Made by a program: the position numbers and the translations under genes
Assembly (NCBI GenBank): GCA_018907035.1
Contig: JACCIC010000279.1
Coordinates: 62,001 to 126,000, forward strand
Reading direction: 5' to 3'
DNA length: 64,000 nucleotides
From: Sycobia sp. Sy_11
Taxonomy: Eukaryota; Arthropoda; Insecta; Hymenoptera; Epichrysomallidae
In this document: positions 33,021 to 43,829 of the stretch, one piece after another
How positions within the stretch are numbered: the stretch's first letter is position 1
Layout of the letters: every line of letters starts with the position of its first letter
The notes under the pieces: generated by a model
The model's database searches: none
What the model saw: only the letters and a program-made list of their open reading frames with translations
Told to the model about the DNA's origin: nothing

Positions 33021-34460
33021 TGATTACGTGATGAAAAAGTGTGAGAGGCGTACGCAGATTGGCAGGCTCGCGCCGTCAAAACGATATTTCAAGCGCCGAG
33101 AATGCGCGGAAAAGGTTTTGCTGTAGTGCTATGTGGAGTGTGGTACCGAACAATCAAGAAGTGAGAGATTGGGTCTTATGAAGAATCGTGGGTAGAGCTG
33201 TTAGTGGGTAAAAATGTGTTTTGTTTTGCACACCGGGCGGGTTTAAGGAAGAATATTCTTTGTGTGTGACAGCGAGTGTCAAGTCGAGGGTGCCTTCGCG
33301 AGTGAGCGAAATCCAGTGGCCACGTTATCACGAACTATTCGTGGTAGCGTCGAAGAATAAAATCCCCATCGAGTTGATCTCCAGATCTAGAAGGGAGTTC
33401 GTGGACGTCAAGTAAACCGAGTCCTGGGAAAGCCGGGTCCATTCCATTGTCCGGGACAAGGCCCACTTCGTAGAGTCTCATCGGCATCAGGGATAACGAA
33501 TATAGTAAGACCCGGTTTCTGTCTTTTAGTCGCGTTTAGTGTAGGCTAGCGGGTTGGCGTCGATATAGTGTGTGAGAGCGCGTATAGAGATCGGTTGAGC
33601 CAAGGGTTCTCGAGATTTTAGTAGTAGAAGCGAGAAAGCGAGAAAGGGAGTTAGCGCGCATGTTAAAGTGTAATCGCGGTGAATATCGTGCCAATTTCCA
33701 ATCGCGATCGCTAGACGCAATTCACAGACGCGCGTCTGACTATTCTTTTAATTTTCAATTAATTATGTATTCATATGTATTAATATTGATATAAAAACAT
33801 ATTGATATTATTATGTATTAATTTAATTTATTTAATTGTACTGTAAGACCAATAGAACTATTTATTAAATTATTAAAGTCAGATAATGATAACATGAAAG
33901 AATCCTATAGGGATTCAGCTATTTCATGTGCTAAAAAATCATTAGAAATAATGTAAATGAAAATTATAGTAGTAAATTCGATCGACAAAATAAACAAAAT
34001 AAGTTGGAGTTTTCTGTGAAAAAATTTGTTTAGAACAAATTTAAAAATTTTAAGAACGAAACTACATATTAATAGTTTGTTTACAATATTAATTACTATA
34101 TAAGTATTTGAAAGATAAAATTCAAATTATTTTTGTCTTAATGAATTTTGTGAGAATTCAATATAATAATTCAATATTCAATATCGAATAGGTAAAAGAG
34201 TGAGAAAGAGAGAGATGGAAAGAGAGAGAGAGAGAATATTTCTTCTTATGCTGAAAGACTGGGATAGATTAATGTTCGTTTGACTGCCGGAGTCAAAAAG
34301 AGCGATTTTATTTAGAAAAATTTGCTCTTCAATTTCAAAAGACCTTTTGTCAAAAGACCTTTAAGGTCATTTCCAAGGTTAAAATATAAATCACTACCGA
34401 ATTGTTCTTTGAAAATCCTGTTTCTATAGGTTGTATTTTAAACTTCTTCAAAATTTAATA
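33021..34460. other. Unassigned stretch after the promoter locus
   Basis: GC-richer sequence without a recognisable domain runs to about 33720 and may belong with the ORF at 32880. AT-rich sequence follows, with a GA tract at 34204-34234. Confidence 0.4.
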
Positions 34461-34567
34461 TACGAGGTGTGTTAAAAAAAAACGGCAATTTTCGTTTTAT
34501 GAAAAAAATATTTATTTATTCATCAATATCTATTTTTTCCCCTTCAAAGTAATCCCCTTCGGAAATA

Positions 34568-35857
34568 CGAGGGTGGATTGATAAGTTTCTGACCTAACGA
34601 AGAGATGGCGCCACTAGACCTACCTTGAGGTGGCGTTCTATAGTACCGTCCTTAGATAGCTTGTAGCTATAGTTTCAATCTGATCGCCATGTTAGTTTAG
34701 GTTTGAGAGCACGCTGAACAAGACGCCTCTGTATTTTTCGTAAAAATGGAAAAGCTGGAAAATCGTGCTGTCATCAGATACTTTTATTTGAAGGGGTTAA
34801 CGCCGAAGGAAATTAAAGAAGAGATGTACTCAACAGTGGGGACATCCTCCCCATCATATTCCTCCGTTAAGCAGTGGATTTCCGAGTTTAAGAAAGATCG
34901 TGTGAGCAGCTCTGATGAACCTCGCTCAGACGCCCCATTGAGGTCACAACTCCAGATATGATCGAAAAAATCCATCAAATAGTGCTGAAAGACCGCAGAT
35001 GAAAAGTGCGTGTGATAGCTGAGACCTGTAAGATGTCATATGAACGTATACAAAATATTGGGCACCAACATTTGTATATGGAAAAGCTCTGTGCAAGATA
35101 GGTGCCGTGTTTGCTAACAGTCGACCAAAAATTGATTCGAAAGAACATTTCTACCGCTAATTTGGCGTTGTATAATTGTAATCCAAGCGAATTTTTACGT
35201 CGATTCGTAACCGTCGACGAAATTTGGGTCCACCACTACTCTCCTGAAACCAAACAACAAGCTAAACAGTGGTTTGGACTAGGGGAACCAACTCCAAAGA
35301 AGGCAAAAACAAATTTTTTCGTCGAACAAGGTTATGGCTACTGTTTTTTGGGATGTCCGAGGTATTATATACATTGGTTACCTTGAAAAGGGTCAAACTA
35401 TCACTGGTCAATAGTACGCAGACTAATTGCAACGTTTGAGCCACGAAGTGAAAATTAAACGACCTCATCTGGTGAAGAAAAAAATCTTGTTTCATCACGA
35501 TAACGCACCAGCGCACGCGTTAATCGTTGCGATGGTTAAAATCAACGATCTGAAGTTTGAATTGATGCCTCACATTCCTTACTCTCCAGACTCAGCCCCA
35601 AGTGACTATTATCTGCTTCCTAACCTCGAAAAATGGCTTGGCGGTAAGAGATTTGTGGACAATGAAGAAGTAATCGAAGCTGTAAATGGGTATTTTGAGA
35701 AGCTTGACGAATCAGTCTATAGAGATGGCATTACTAGATTAGAACATCGCTATGAGAAATGTATCAACCTTAAAGGAGATTATGTTGAAAAATAAAAAAA
35801 AAATCTTAAAAACATTGTTTTTCTTGGTCAGGCCGGAAACTTATCAATCCATCCTCA
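34568..35857 (+). mobile_element. mariner element 5b, nested inside element 5
   Basis: Inverted terminal repeats share GATTGATAAGTTTC (left near 34577, right in reverse complement near 35832-35849). The flanking target reads TA on the left (34566-34567) and CA on the right (35858-35859). The two pieces of the outer transposase join across it, WHKCIV to SEGDYFEG, so the insertion is younger than the outer element. It belongs to a different mariner lineage from its host element. Confidence 0.9.
34746..35795 (+). pseudogene. mariner transposase of element 5b, frameshifted
   Basis: The gene starts MEKLENRAVIRYFYLKGLTP and has the N-terminal HTH region up to DEPRSDAP (near 34930), where the frame shifts. 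Later pieces are LLTVDQKLIRKNISTANLAL, FVTVDEIWVHHYSPETK (first catalytic Asp), and, from about 35427, FHHDNAPAHALIVAMVK and SPDSAPSDYYLLPNLEKWL (second and third Asp, DD34D). The last segment runs open to a TAA at 35793-35795. Catalytic residues survive but at least three frame changes or stops prevent expression of a whole protein. Confidence 0.88.
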
Positions 35858-36565
35858 CAATGCACTTGTGCCAACGCATTTTCCAATCCTTAAAACACTT
35901 TTGAAACTCGATCTTTGAAATAGCTTTTAGCTCTTTCAGCGATTCGCTTTTAATGTCATTTATGCTTGTAAAACGACGGCGTTTTAATGTTTTCTTTATT
36001 TTCGGAAATAGAAAAGAGTCAGATAGAGCCATATGTGCTGAATATGGAGGCCGGAGCATCGTTAAAGTTTTGTTTTAGGCCAAAAATTCACGACCAAGCA
36101 ATGAAGTGTGAGCACGTGCATTATCGTGATGCAAAAGCCATGAATTGTTTTGGTACCAATCCGGGCGATTTTTTCGGATTGCTTCACGCAAACGGCGTTG
36201 AACTTGTAGGCAGTACTTCTTCTTGATCGTTTGACCTTGTGGCAAAAATTCATGATGCACTATGCCATTAAAATCGATGAACACAGTAAGCATAATTTTC
36301 ATATTCGACCGTACTTATCGAGCCTTTTTCGATCTTACCGGACCAGAATGTCTCTACTGGGACGATTAAGCCTTAGTTTCGTCATCATATCTGTAAACCC
36401 ATGTTTTATCACCTGTTAGAACACGTTTTTGTAGTTCTGCATCGTTATTAACTTGATTTAGCGTTTCCTTAGCAACTTCCATTCGTCGCTGTTTTTGTTC
36501 GAATTTCTACAATTTTGAAACAAATTTTGCTGCCACACGTTTTATATCCAAAACATTTTTGTGTT

Positions 36566-36757
36566 ATAAAGTTGCTCTATTTATGCTTCCATATATCTGT
36601 ACTAATCAGCGACGGAGGTCTACGATGTGTTTGTAAACAAAGCACATGTAGAAAATTACAGCGGTGGTCGTGTCAATCGGCCGAGACCGGGATTTGAACT
36701 CGAATCACCGAGTTACTAATCTTTCGCTCTAACGATCGAGCCATCTTAGGCCTCTTC
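36566..36757 (-). mobile_element. tRNA-derived SINE inside mariner element 5
   Basis: In reverse complement it reads GGCCTAAGATGGCTCGATCG, then a B-box-like GAGTTCAAATCCCGGTCTCG, then the same body as the SINE at 12107 (ATCAGCGACGGAGGTC on the plus strand). The similarity to the 12107 copy is high. There is no clear target duplication, and about 55 codons of the host mariner are absent at the site, so a deletion accompanied or followed the insertion. Confidence 0.9.
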
Positions 36758-36955
36758 AACGTTTTCACGGCCATCTTGAAAACGCTTATACCACTCGTAA
36801 ATCCTTCCTTTACTCATAGCAGACGCACCATATTGATATTATTATATATGCCTTTGTTAACATTTTAGAAACTTAACTACACTTTACTTTATTCTTTACG
36901 CAAAATTGAATACAAATTCTTTGCTCCATTTTTTTTCACAAACGAAAATCGATGA

Positions 36956-37990
36956 GCTCAAAAATACGTCTAACGTTAGCGGCTGCCACTTCCTTCTTCG
37001 ATTTAACTTTCATTTTTTCAATCGAATCCAAACTTTGTCTCCGAGTTGGTCTATTGAGATTGCTGAATAGCTAAAAGTCACATGGTCCTAAATCAGGCGA
37101 GTACGGTGGTTGAATTCACAGTGGAACGATATTTGTTAAATTTTCAGCGAAAAATGCAGTGTTAGCTGGTGTATTATTGTGATTCAAAAACCAACAGTTG
37201 TCTTTTCATAAATCTGGTCTTTTGAGAGGAATAGCTTCACGCAAACGACGAATAACACTCAAATAATATTTATTACTTTGTTAACCGTTTGGCTGGTTGG
37301 AAGGAATTCATAATGCACCATACCATGATAATGAAAGAAAACAGCGAGCATAACCTTGATTTTTGAGCGACTTTGGCGTGATTTTTTCGGTCTCTGATCT
37401 CCTTTGGCACGATATTCCTTCGATTGATCGGTTGTTTCTGCATAAGAAGCGTAGATCCAAATCTCATCGCCAGTTATTCTACGTTCCAGCTTGTCCTGAC
37501 AGTCCGAAAGCGTCGTTTCACAGACCTCTAGGCGACGCTGTTTTTCTCAAAAGTTGAGTGTTTTTGGTACCAATAGAGATTTCACTCTTTTCAGGCACAA
37601 ATTGTCTTTTTAAATAGTGTTGACTGGCCGATTTAAATTTCCAACGATGTCAGCAAGCGCTCTAATAGTCAATCAACGATTTTGCAGGAACAATTGTTTG
37701 ATTTTATCGATGTGTAACCCATCAGTAGATGTTCTTGGTCGTCTTTGATGTGATTCATCTTCAACGCCTTCTCGACGGCGTTGAAAAAAGACTGGCTCTT
37801 GACATTGACTTCTTAGCTAAGGCCTTCTGCAACATTATAAACGTTTCGACGGACGATATTTCATTTCGTGCACAAAATTTAATGCTACTTCTTTGTTGAA
37901 TAATTCCAGACATTATAAAAACCTATAAAACAAATTTTCTTTGTTCACAAAACACAAGCGTAACTTTATGACAAATGAAGATTATTGCCT
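36956..37990 (-). mobile_element. mariner element 6, decayed
   Basis: On the minus strand the transposase begins near 37913 with MSGIIQQRSSIKFCARNE, a start typical of one mariner lineage, and continues through KSMSRASLF. Later pieces include the PKSLKNQGYA stretch, the second catalytic region FLNHNNTPANT (the Asp appears as Asn) and QPPYSPDLGPCDF near 37120. Stops and frameshifts are frequent. No terminal repeats were identified, and it directly abuts element 5. Confidence 0.78.
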
Positions 37991-38029
37991 GACATTTAGC
38001 ATTGAATTGAAAAGTCTTACTCACACTTA

Positions 38030-38440
38030 GATACAGTAGTAGATGATACTCACTAGGACTAAATCTGGTGAATGTGACGGGTGAGGAAGAAATTTGAATC
38101 CTAATTCGTTAATGTAGCCATCATAACAACCGAGATACAACCCTTATCATATTGAAACAAACTTTTTTTCTTTTCATGTGAGGTCCTTTTTTTTTAAGTT
38201 CATCTTTCAAACTTTGCAATAATTCTTCATAGTAATGACCATAAATAGTTTTACCTTTTCCTAAATAATCAATGAAGATAATTTTTTTGGCATCTCAAAA
38301 GATAGTCAAGAGAACAATGTTGGCCGATAAAATTATTTTGCCATTGTTGGTTCACTTGTTTCCATCTATTTTTTCGACAGTCTTGTGCTTTCAGGAGTAC
38401 AGTCGTCAATCCAAGTTTTACCTATAGATATAAAGTGATG
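38030..38440 (-). mobile_element. mariner element 7, short remnant
   Basis: The minus strand encodes pieces such as MATLTN-LGFKFLPHPSHSPDL (third catalytic region, near 38060-38125) and, further right, transposase middle sequence around a cysteine-poor FWDAKKIIFID-like stretch. It resembles elements 2 and 9 in layout. Ends are not defined. Confidence 0.68.
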
Positions 38441-38915
38441 CAAATATGGTCGGATATGATTTTGGATATATCAAGGCTCTTTGAATCACTGCAACACATG
38501 ATCTCACGTTATATGGATTTTCTAGTGTATAACATCAGGTAAATGAACATTTATAACGAACTTCGATCAACTAACATGTTTGAATAAATAAATTATTGAC
38601 GAAATAACACTTTCCCTTTTGTCAGACCTTATTACCGTCTCAATCTTCAAAAGGAACTGTGTAATAGTAATTTATACAATACTATATCGAAATTTTTTAC
38701 ATTTCAAAAAATGATAAATTTCTGATTTTGACGCCGAATTCTAATTTGATAAATATATTTAACAGCTTATATCTTTAATATACTAGTTTAGTATTTTCAT
38801 TAGTTTTAATTTGAATAACGAAAGTAAGTAACGATTTTCCTATAATATGTTAAAATGTTTCCTATAATTTGTATTAAATAGAATTAAATCTAATCCAGTG
38901 CGGAAAACTTGGCGC

Positions 38916-38917
<2 letters not shown>

Positions 38918-38961
<44 letters not shown>

Positions 38962-38989
38962 CTGAAAGCACGAAGGCGCTCGAACGCCT

Positions 38990-39024
<35 letters not shown>
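38918..39024. repeat. (GA)n and (CT)n arms forming a palindrome
   Basis: A GA tract of about 41 bp (38918-38958) is followed by about 32 bp and then a CT tract of about 34 bp (38991-39024). The centre contains AGGCGCTCGAACGCCT, itself a hairpin. The two tracts are reverse complements, so a long stem could form. Confidence 0.9.
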
Positions 39025-39026
<2 letters not shown>

Positions 39027-39643
39027 GAACCGACACGAGGTCCGCGGCTAACATAGACCGCGCGCCTGTAGGCGCAGCGCGGCGTAGTAAGGACGGAGCA
39101 TCGAAGCTTGACGGTGCGGTGCGGCGTGGTGAGGTGGAAGAGGAACAATCTCGGAGTGGGAGACCGTTCATCTCAAACTTAAATAAGCAGCACTCTGACT
39201 GTAGTTTTCACTGTGCTACCAGTGTTGAAAGCGGCTTTCCGTGGGGGGCCTATCGTCGGCGCGATAGCGGGCGACAAATCTCAGGCACACTCGGCGCGCG
39301 CGATTTTATAATAATAATTTGTAATAATACATTAATGTAAAGTCCAAGCCAGGACCAAAGTAAACGCAAGAAAAATATAAATTCTATTTAGACTTTAAGT
39401 CTCATGACTTACTTCTTTCTTTTTGTATTTTTATTATAGATTAAAACAACGGCAGCCGTGAAAATATGTAGTAGCGTGGCGTACCCCGTAAATAGTAATT
39501 TTAGTTTATTTCTTTCTTATATTTTTGTAAAATTTATTTAATAAATTTTCTATCATAAATGTAAAAAACAAATACTTTCTGATAATAAGAGTAATTTAAA
39601 AAACCTTATCCAAATACATTTAATAAAGATTTAATATACTATC

Positions 39644-40030
39644 TTGCTCTGGCGTGCTGAATGAGAGTAAGAAGTATATTTTGAAATAAATAAGTAAATA
39701 AAAAAATTAAAGATATTGTCTTGCTCTGGCGTATTGAGCGAGAGCGAGAAATATATTTGTCTTATTTATTGGAATGGTCTGCTAGATAGCAACTTGGTGT
39801 CGTGCTGAGCCGAAGCCATTGCTTTCTGGTGTAAGAACTACACAATAAATCACCGCTATACGAGCAAAACTGGTGGCGTGTTGAGCTACCAGTGGCCGAA
39901 ACGTGTTAAGCTGGAGCCGTGCTCATACAACGGATACGAAAATAGAGCAGGTGTGTCGGGGAGTCCGCGAAAAGAACCTGGTGGCGTGTTGAGCGACCAG
40001 GGGCCGAGGCGTGTTGAACCGAAGCCACGA
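39644..40030. repeat. Degenerate GGCGTGTTGAGC-type repeats
   Basis: Variants of TGGCGTGTTGAGC occur near 39652, 39727, 39797, 39871, 39905 (CGTGTTAAGCTGG), 39979 and 40010. The longest match is GGTGGCGTGTTGAGC then ACCAG, GGCCGA and CGTGTT at 39869-39918 and 39978-40028. No coding role is evident. Confidence 0.65.
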
Positions 40031-40283
40031 ATTAATGGATAATCGGCCATACACTGTTACAAATATGTTGTTGCATATTCTGTTTATATTAGTTTCAAAC
40101 TTTTCTATTGAAATCTGAAGCATGTCTAAATTTAAAGATAAATGCATAGTATTTTAGTGTAATTTTAAAGGATCTATGTTCTTTCCTTTGAAAAATGAAA
40201 TCTGTATTTATCTTTCTAAATTATTCTATCATCGCTAGGATTTAGAAATAATTGATTCTACAAATAAAATTATATTGTATATA

Positions 40284-41472
40284 CGAGGTGTGTTCAAATA
40301 ATTAAGTGCCTTTGAAAATATCGAGGGCCACGTCTGTTTGATTATCGATTTTTTTTTCATTTTGTGTTGGTACAGGTGTATCGAGCATATATTCACGGCT
40401 TTAGCTCTATACTATTATTTGTTTGTGACAGGAATACAATGTTATAAGTATTTTATGTGCTCGGAAATTTTCTTTTATCAAAAAAATGGAGCAATGAGTT
40501 TGCGTTAAATCTTGTGTCAAAAATAAAATCCAGTGTTTTAAAACTCTTGAAATATTGATAGTTGCATACGCTGAGTCTGCTTTGAGTAAAAAGAATTTGT
40601 ATAAGTGTATAAACTGTTTAGAGAAGGCCGAGAGGATTTTGAAGACGAACCTCGCTCTGAACGTCCTAGCATATCAACAACAGATGAAAATGTACAAGCA
40701 GTAAAAGATACTGTGTTAAAAAATGGTCGAATCACTATCAGAGAAGTTGTTAAAGATGTTAGCATATCGATTGGCTCATGTCATGTTATTTATTCAGTTG
40801 TTTGGAGCATTAGATGTGATAATAATAATTTTGATCAAAAGAAACATCGTTGTTTGAAGTCAATAATGATGCTGATTTTCTCAAAAGGGTTATAACTGGT
40901 GATAAATGATGTGGTTATGTCGTCGAAACTAAAGCTCAATCGCCCGAATAGAAGAGCACAGAAGCACGAAGACCGAAGAAAGTACATCAAGATTGATCAA
41001 ATGTTAAGGTTTTGCTCACTGTTTCTTTGATTACCATTACGAAAGGCGATACGCGAAAAACGTCCGAAATTTTGGAAAAAAAATTGTTTGCATCAAATTA
41101 ATGAACCTGCTGATTCATCATTGCTTGTGAGAGATGTTTAAACCAAAACAAATACTATAGTTATGTTTCAGCCACCATATTTACCAGATTTGGCACCCAG
41201 TGATTTTTTTCTTTTTCCAAAACTGAAAAGACCCATGCAAGGACATCGATTTTCAACGATTCAAAAGATAAAAACTGCATCACAGAAAGAAGTATGCTAT
41301 ACCAAAAAATGATTATCGGAAGTGCTGCGATGATTGGAAAAAGCGTTGTCACAAGTGTATTATATCTGAGAGGGATTACTTTGAAGAGGACAACATAAGT
41401 ATTGATTAATAAATAAATATTTTTTGAAAAAACCAAAATGTTACCTTATTTCTTATTATCGAACACACCTCG
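40284..41472 (+). mobile_element. mariner element 8, complete ends, broken gene
   Basis: Perfect terminal inverted repeats CGAGGTGTGTTC lie at 40284-40295 and 41461-41472, with TA duplications at 40282-40283 and 41473-41474. Transposase remains begin near 40486 with an MEQ-type start and read KILVAYAESAL-like, then (frame changes) DEPRSERPSISTTDENVQAV (40633-40690) and REVVKDVSISIGSCHVI. The third catalytic region is visible near 41165-41225 as PYLPDLAPSDFFLFPKLK in a shifted frame. The middle is heavily mutated. Confidence 0.9.
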
Positions 41473-41619
41473 TACTTGTATAAGTGTTCGTATGCTAAAG
41501 GTGCCATTTTGGATTTAAGAAATAAACTACTTTCGTGTATTTTTATAAAATTGAGATGATTTATATAGTTTTCTCATACATGTATGAAAATATAATAGAG
41601 AGCTATAACAAATACTTAC

Positions 41620-41820
41620 CCAGGTGATCTTATTTCTGATCGTTTGCCTTTTACTATTCCACCGCAAGCATAATTTGCAGGTGTAATTTGAAGTTCAAAA
41701 TTAGAGAAACCTTTGGAAGCATAGTATTCTATCATAATTTCATTTGTGGAACTTTCGATTGGTGAAGGAATTTCATTTCCACAAACTTTACCTAATACTG
41801 GAGACTGATAAGTTTTGCCT
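41620..41820 (-). CDS. Cubilin-like exon C (end of one CUB, start of the next)
   Basis: The acceptor AG is at 41822-41821 (TTGCAG) and the donor at 41619-41618 (GTAAGT, consensus). The first base completes a Lys codon shared with exon B. It encodes GKTYQSPVLGKVCGNEIPSP, then EIMIEYYASKGFSNFELQIT and NYACGGIVKGKRSEIRSPG. This is the fourth-cysteine CG motif, the last strands of one CUB, and the CGG start of the next. It ends with two bases of a Gly codon completed in exon D. Confidence 0.92.
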
Positions 41821-41822
41821 CT

Positions 41823-41838
41823 GCAAGTAATAAAATTA

Positions 41839-41892
<54 letters not shown>

Positions 41893-42182
41893 CTCATTCA
41901 TAATCAATATTAAAATGGCATAGTAATTGACTGTAAATAATTTTATTATTTAAATGAACTAGGTAGATATAATACATATAAATTAAGGTAATTATTGAAT
42001 ATTAAACTGTGCTGATTTATGATATTAATTTAGAAATTATTCACTACTTAGTATTGTCTTTGAAATATCTTTGATAAATACTTTTTTGAGGATGTTTTTT
42101 ATAATTTATTTTACTACTGCTATATGTCAACCACTCTATATATATAATTTATAGAACATGCTAAATAAAGTAAGAAACCTAC
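41823..42182. repeat. (AT)n microsatellite in a 362-bp intron
   Basis: The short intron between exons B and C contains a pure AT tract at about 41850-41889. Confidence 0.85.
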
Positions 42183-42412
42183 TTGATTTGTAAATAAGCA
42201 TTGTCACAGGAGCCGAGATTTATTTTCTTGAATGTTATTATTATTCCCTCATCGATATTAGGAAGCCTTATTTTCCAAGCACAATATGCTGGATAAGATA
42301 TATTATCTGGTGCATGAATTGTATGTAACGATCCAACTAAAATTCCACCACATTTATGCCATTTATATTTTATTATAAAGCTTACAGTTGCTGAGTTTGT
42401 TCCATTTAAAGC
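42183..42412 (-). CDS. Cubilin-like exon B (end of one CUB, start of the next)
   Basis: The donor GT is at 42182-42181 (GTAGGT). The exon encodes ALNGTNSATVSFIIKYKW, then HKCGGILVGSLHTIHAPDN, YPAYCAWKIRLPNIDEG and CDNAYLQIK: the tail of one CUB and two-thirds of the next. I place the 5' boundary at the AG at 42414-42413 (TTAATTTTCAAG), which starts in phase 0 and gives normal CUB spacing after exon A. The frame stays open to 42478, where another AG lies inside the adjacent Penelope-like element, so an exon about 66 nt longer (adding INLNLPCKFNSVNLIFK) is possible. Confidence 0.83.
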
Positions 42413-42469
42413 CTTGAAAATTAAATTTACAGAATTAAATTTACAAGGAAGATTGAGGTTAATCATTAG

Positions 42470-42964
42470 TTGAGTTTTCTGGACATTAATGTCATTAGAT
42501 GTAGTAATAATAAAGTGAAACTTAATTGGTACAGAAAACCTACTTGGTCAGGTAGGTTTTTAGATTTTAATTCACACCGCCAATTCGGAAACAAAATTGG
42601 AGCATTGAAAGTTGTCATTGACAGAGCAATACAATTGTCACATAAGGATTTTAGACAAAATGATTTACAGATAGTAGGAGAAACTTTCATTAATAATGGA
42701 TATCCAATTGAATTTAATAATACATTAATTGCTGAGAGATTATTTAACATTTATAATACCGAAAATAGACATAATGCACGAGTTGATGTTAACAGAGGCA
42801 AAATTATTGTCTTACAATATGTTAGAGGATTATCTGAAAGAATGAAAATAAATTTTTGGAAATATAACATTCAAATTTTCTTTACAAATAGCAATAATTT
42901 CAGAAAGTTGTATAATAATTGCAAAGATAGAGATGATTTATCTTTAAAAACTAGAGTTGTTTAG
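42470..42964 (+). pseudogene. Penelope-like reverse transcriptase, C-terminal part
   Basis: This open frame covers the part of RT after the catalytic motifs; the YADD-type core is not present, so it cannot polymerise. It stops at TAG 42962-42964, after which the same frame continues into the GIY-YIG domain, so the stop is a lesion. Landmarks are WYRKPTWSGRFLDFNS and FINNGYPIEF. Confidence 0.87.
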
Positions 42965-43066
42965 AAAATTAATTGTATGGATTGTAACAAATACTATATT
43001 GGACAAACAGGTAGATATTTAAAATGAGAATTTATGAACATAAATATAGTTTTCGTAACTCACATA
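42470..43066 (+). mobile_element. Penelope-like element fragment (RT end plus GIY-YIG endonuclease)
   Basis: Penelope-like elements encode a telomerase-like RT fused to a GIY-YIG endonuclease. The plus strand reads FLDINVIRCSNNKVKLNWYR then KPTWSGRFLDFNSHRQFG and VDRAIQLSHKDF, which match the thumb/C-terminal RT region of arthropod Penelope-like elements. The endonuclease follows: CMDCNKYYIGQTGRYLK and, after a TGA and frame change, RIYEHKYSFRNSHI. The fragment is truncated upstream at about 42470, directly against host exon B, and interrupted by TAG (42962-42964) and TGA. Downstream sequence to about 44890 probably belongs to the same element. Confidence 0.88.
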
Positions 43067-43829
43067 TTACTTCCGGTTTAAAGGAGCTGTTACGGAACGG
43101 CGATATATAATATGTTATACGATAGAGAGTATTACGTAATTAAATAGTTGATGAGTAGATATAATATGCGTTAGTAATAATTATAAAATAAAATACTTTG
43201 TTTAGATTATTGTAAGTATAAAAGAAAAAGGTATCGAATCAGGCGAAGAAAATTCTTAGGATCGTAATGTGATCAATATAAACTGATAGCTTGGCTGTAA
43301 GCTATAAGATAGAATATGGTTAATATAAGTTGTTAAAATTAGTTTCATTTTTCATTTGTATTTATATTATGTGGTTTTGTCTTTTTAGAATTCATCGAAT
43401 GTACTATGTTATTTCGTTTTTTAATATTATCCGATATTTTAGATGTCTACGTTAAATGTACTTCGTAAGATAAATACACTTATAATACACAATAATTTAT
43501 ATAAAATAAATATATTGAATATTCCTTTGTTTTAGAAATCAAAATCGTGATTTAAGTAAATTGAATGCGTTATGATTAATAATTACGTTGTTGTAAAAAT
43601 ATGTGAAGAAAAGCCAGTAACATATGGAAATGCAGGTATGAGTTATTTGAATATTTTGTAAGGGCGCGAAGAATAGTGTACATGTAGTAAATTAAAGTTT
43701 ATGATAATAATCATGTGTTGCTAAATGAATTATAAAGATATAAAAATCTCTCGGGGAATTTCAAGTTATCAGTGCTGTGACTGGAAAATGCCATTTTTTC
43801 CTATTGGCAAGTTGTATATTTAAAATCCA

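Larger units (their letters stand above)
34463..36955 (-). mobile_element. mariner element 5 (outer), interrupted by another mariner and a SINE
   Basis: The left end has TA (34461-34462) followed by the terminal repeat CGAGGTGTGTTAAAAAAAAAC. Read on the minus strand, the transposase starts near 36930 with MEQRICIQFCVKNK, then GRIYEWYKRFQDGRENVE; after the SINE come KRVAAKFV, VLTGDKTWVYRYDDETKA, VFIDFNGIVHHEFLPQG and LHHDNARAHTS, then PPYSAHMALSDSFLFPK and WHKCIV. After the nested mariner the gene ends with SEGDYFEGEKIDIDE near 34505-34565. About 55 residues are missing at the SINE. The right terminal repeat is lost. Termini match elements 3 and 8. Confidence 0.88.
38441..40280. other. Non-coding stretch with simple repeats
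   Basis: It holds AT-rich unique sequence, the GA/CT palindrome (38918-39024), a GC-rich block (39030-39320) with no recognisable coding domain, and a block of degenerate GGCGTGTTGAGC repeats (39644-40030). Confidence 0.55.

Noticed and set aside
38918..39171. Arg/Glu- or Ser/Leu-rich frame across the GA/CT tracts
   Set aside because: Composition comes from dinucleotide repeats; no conserved domain.
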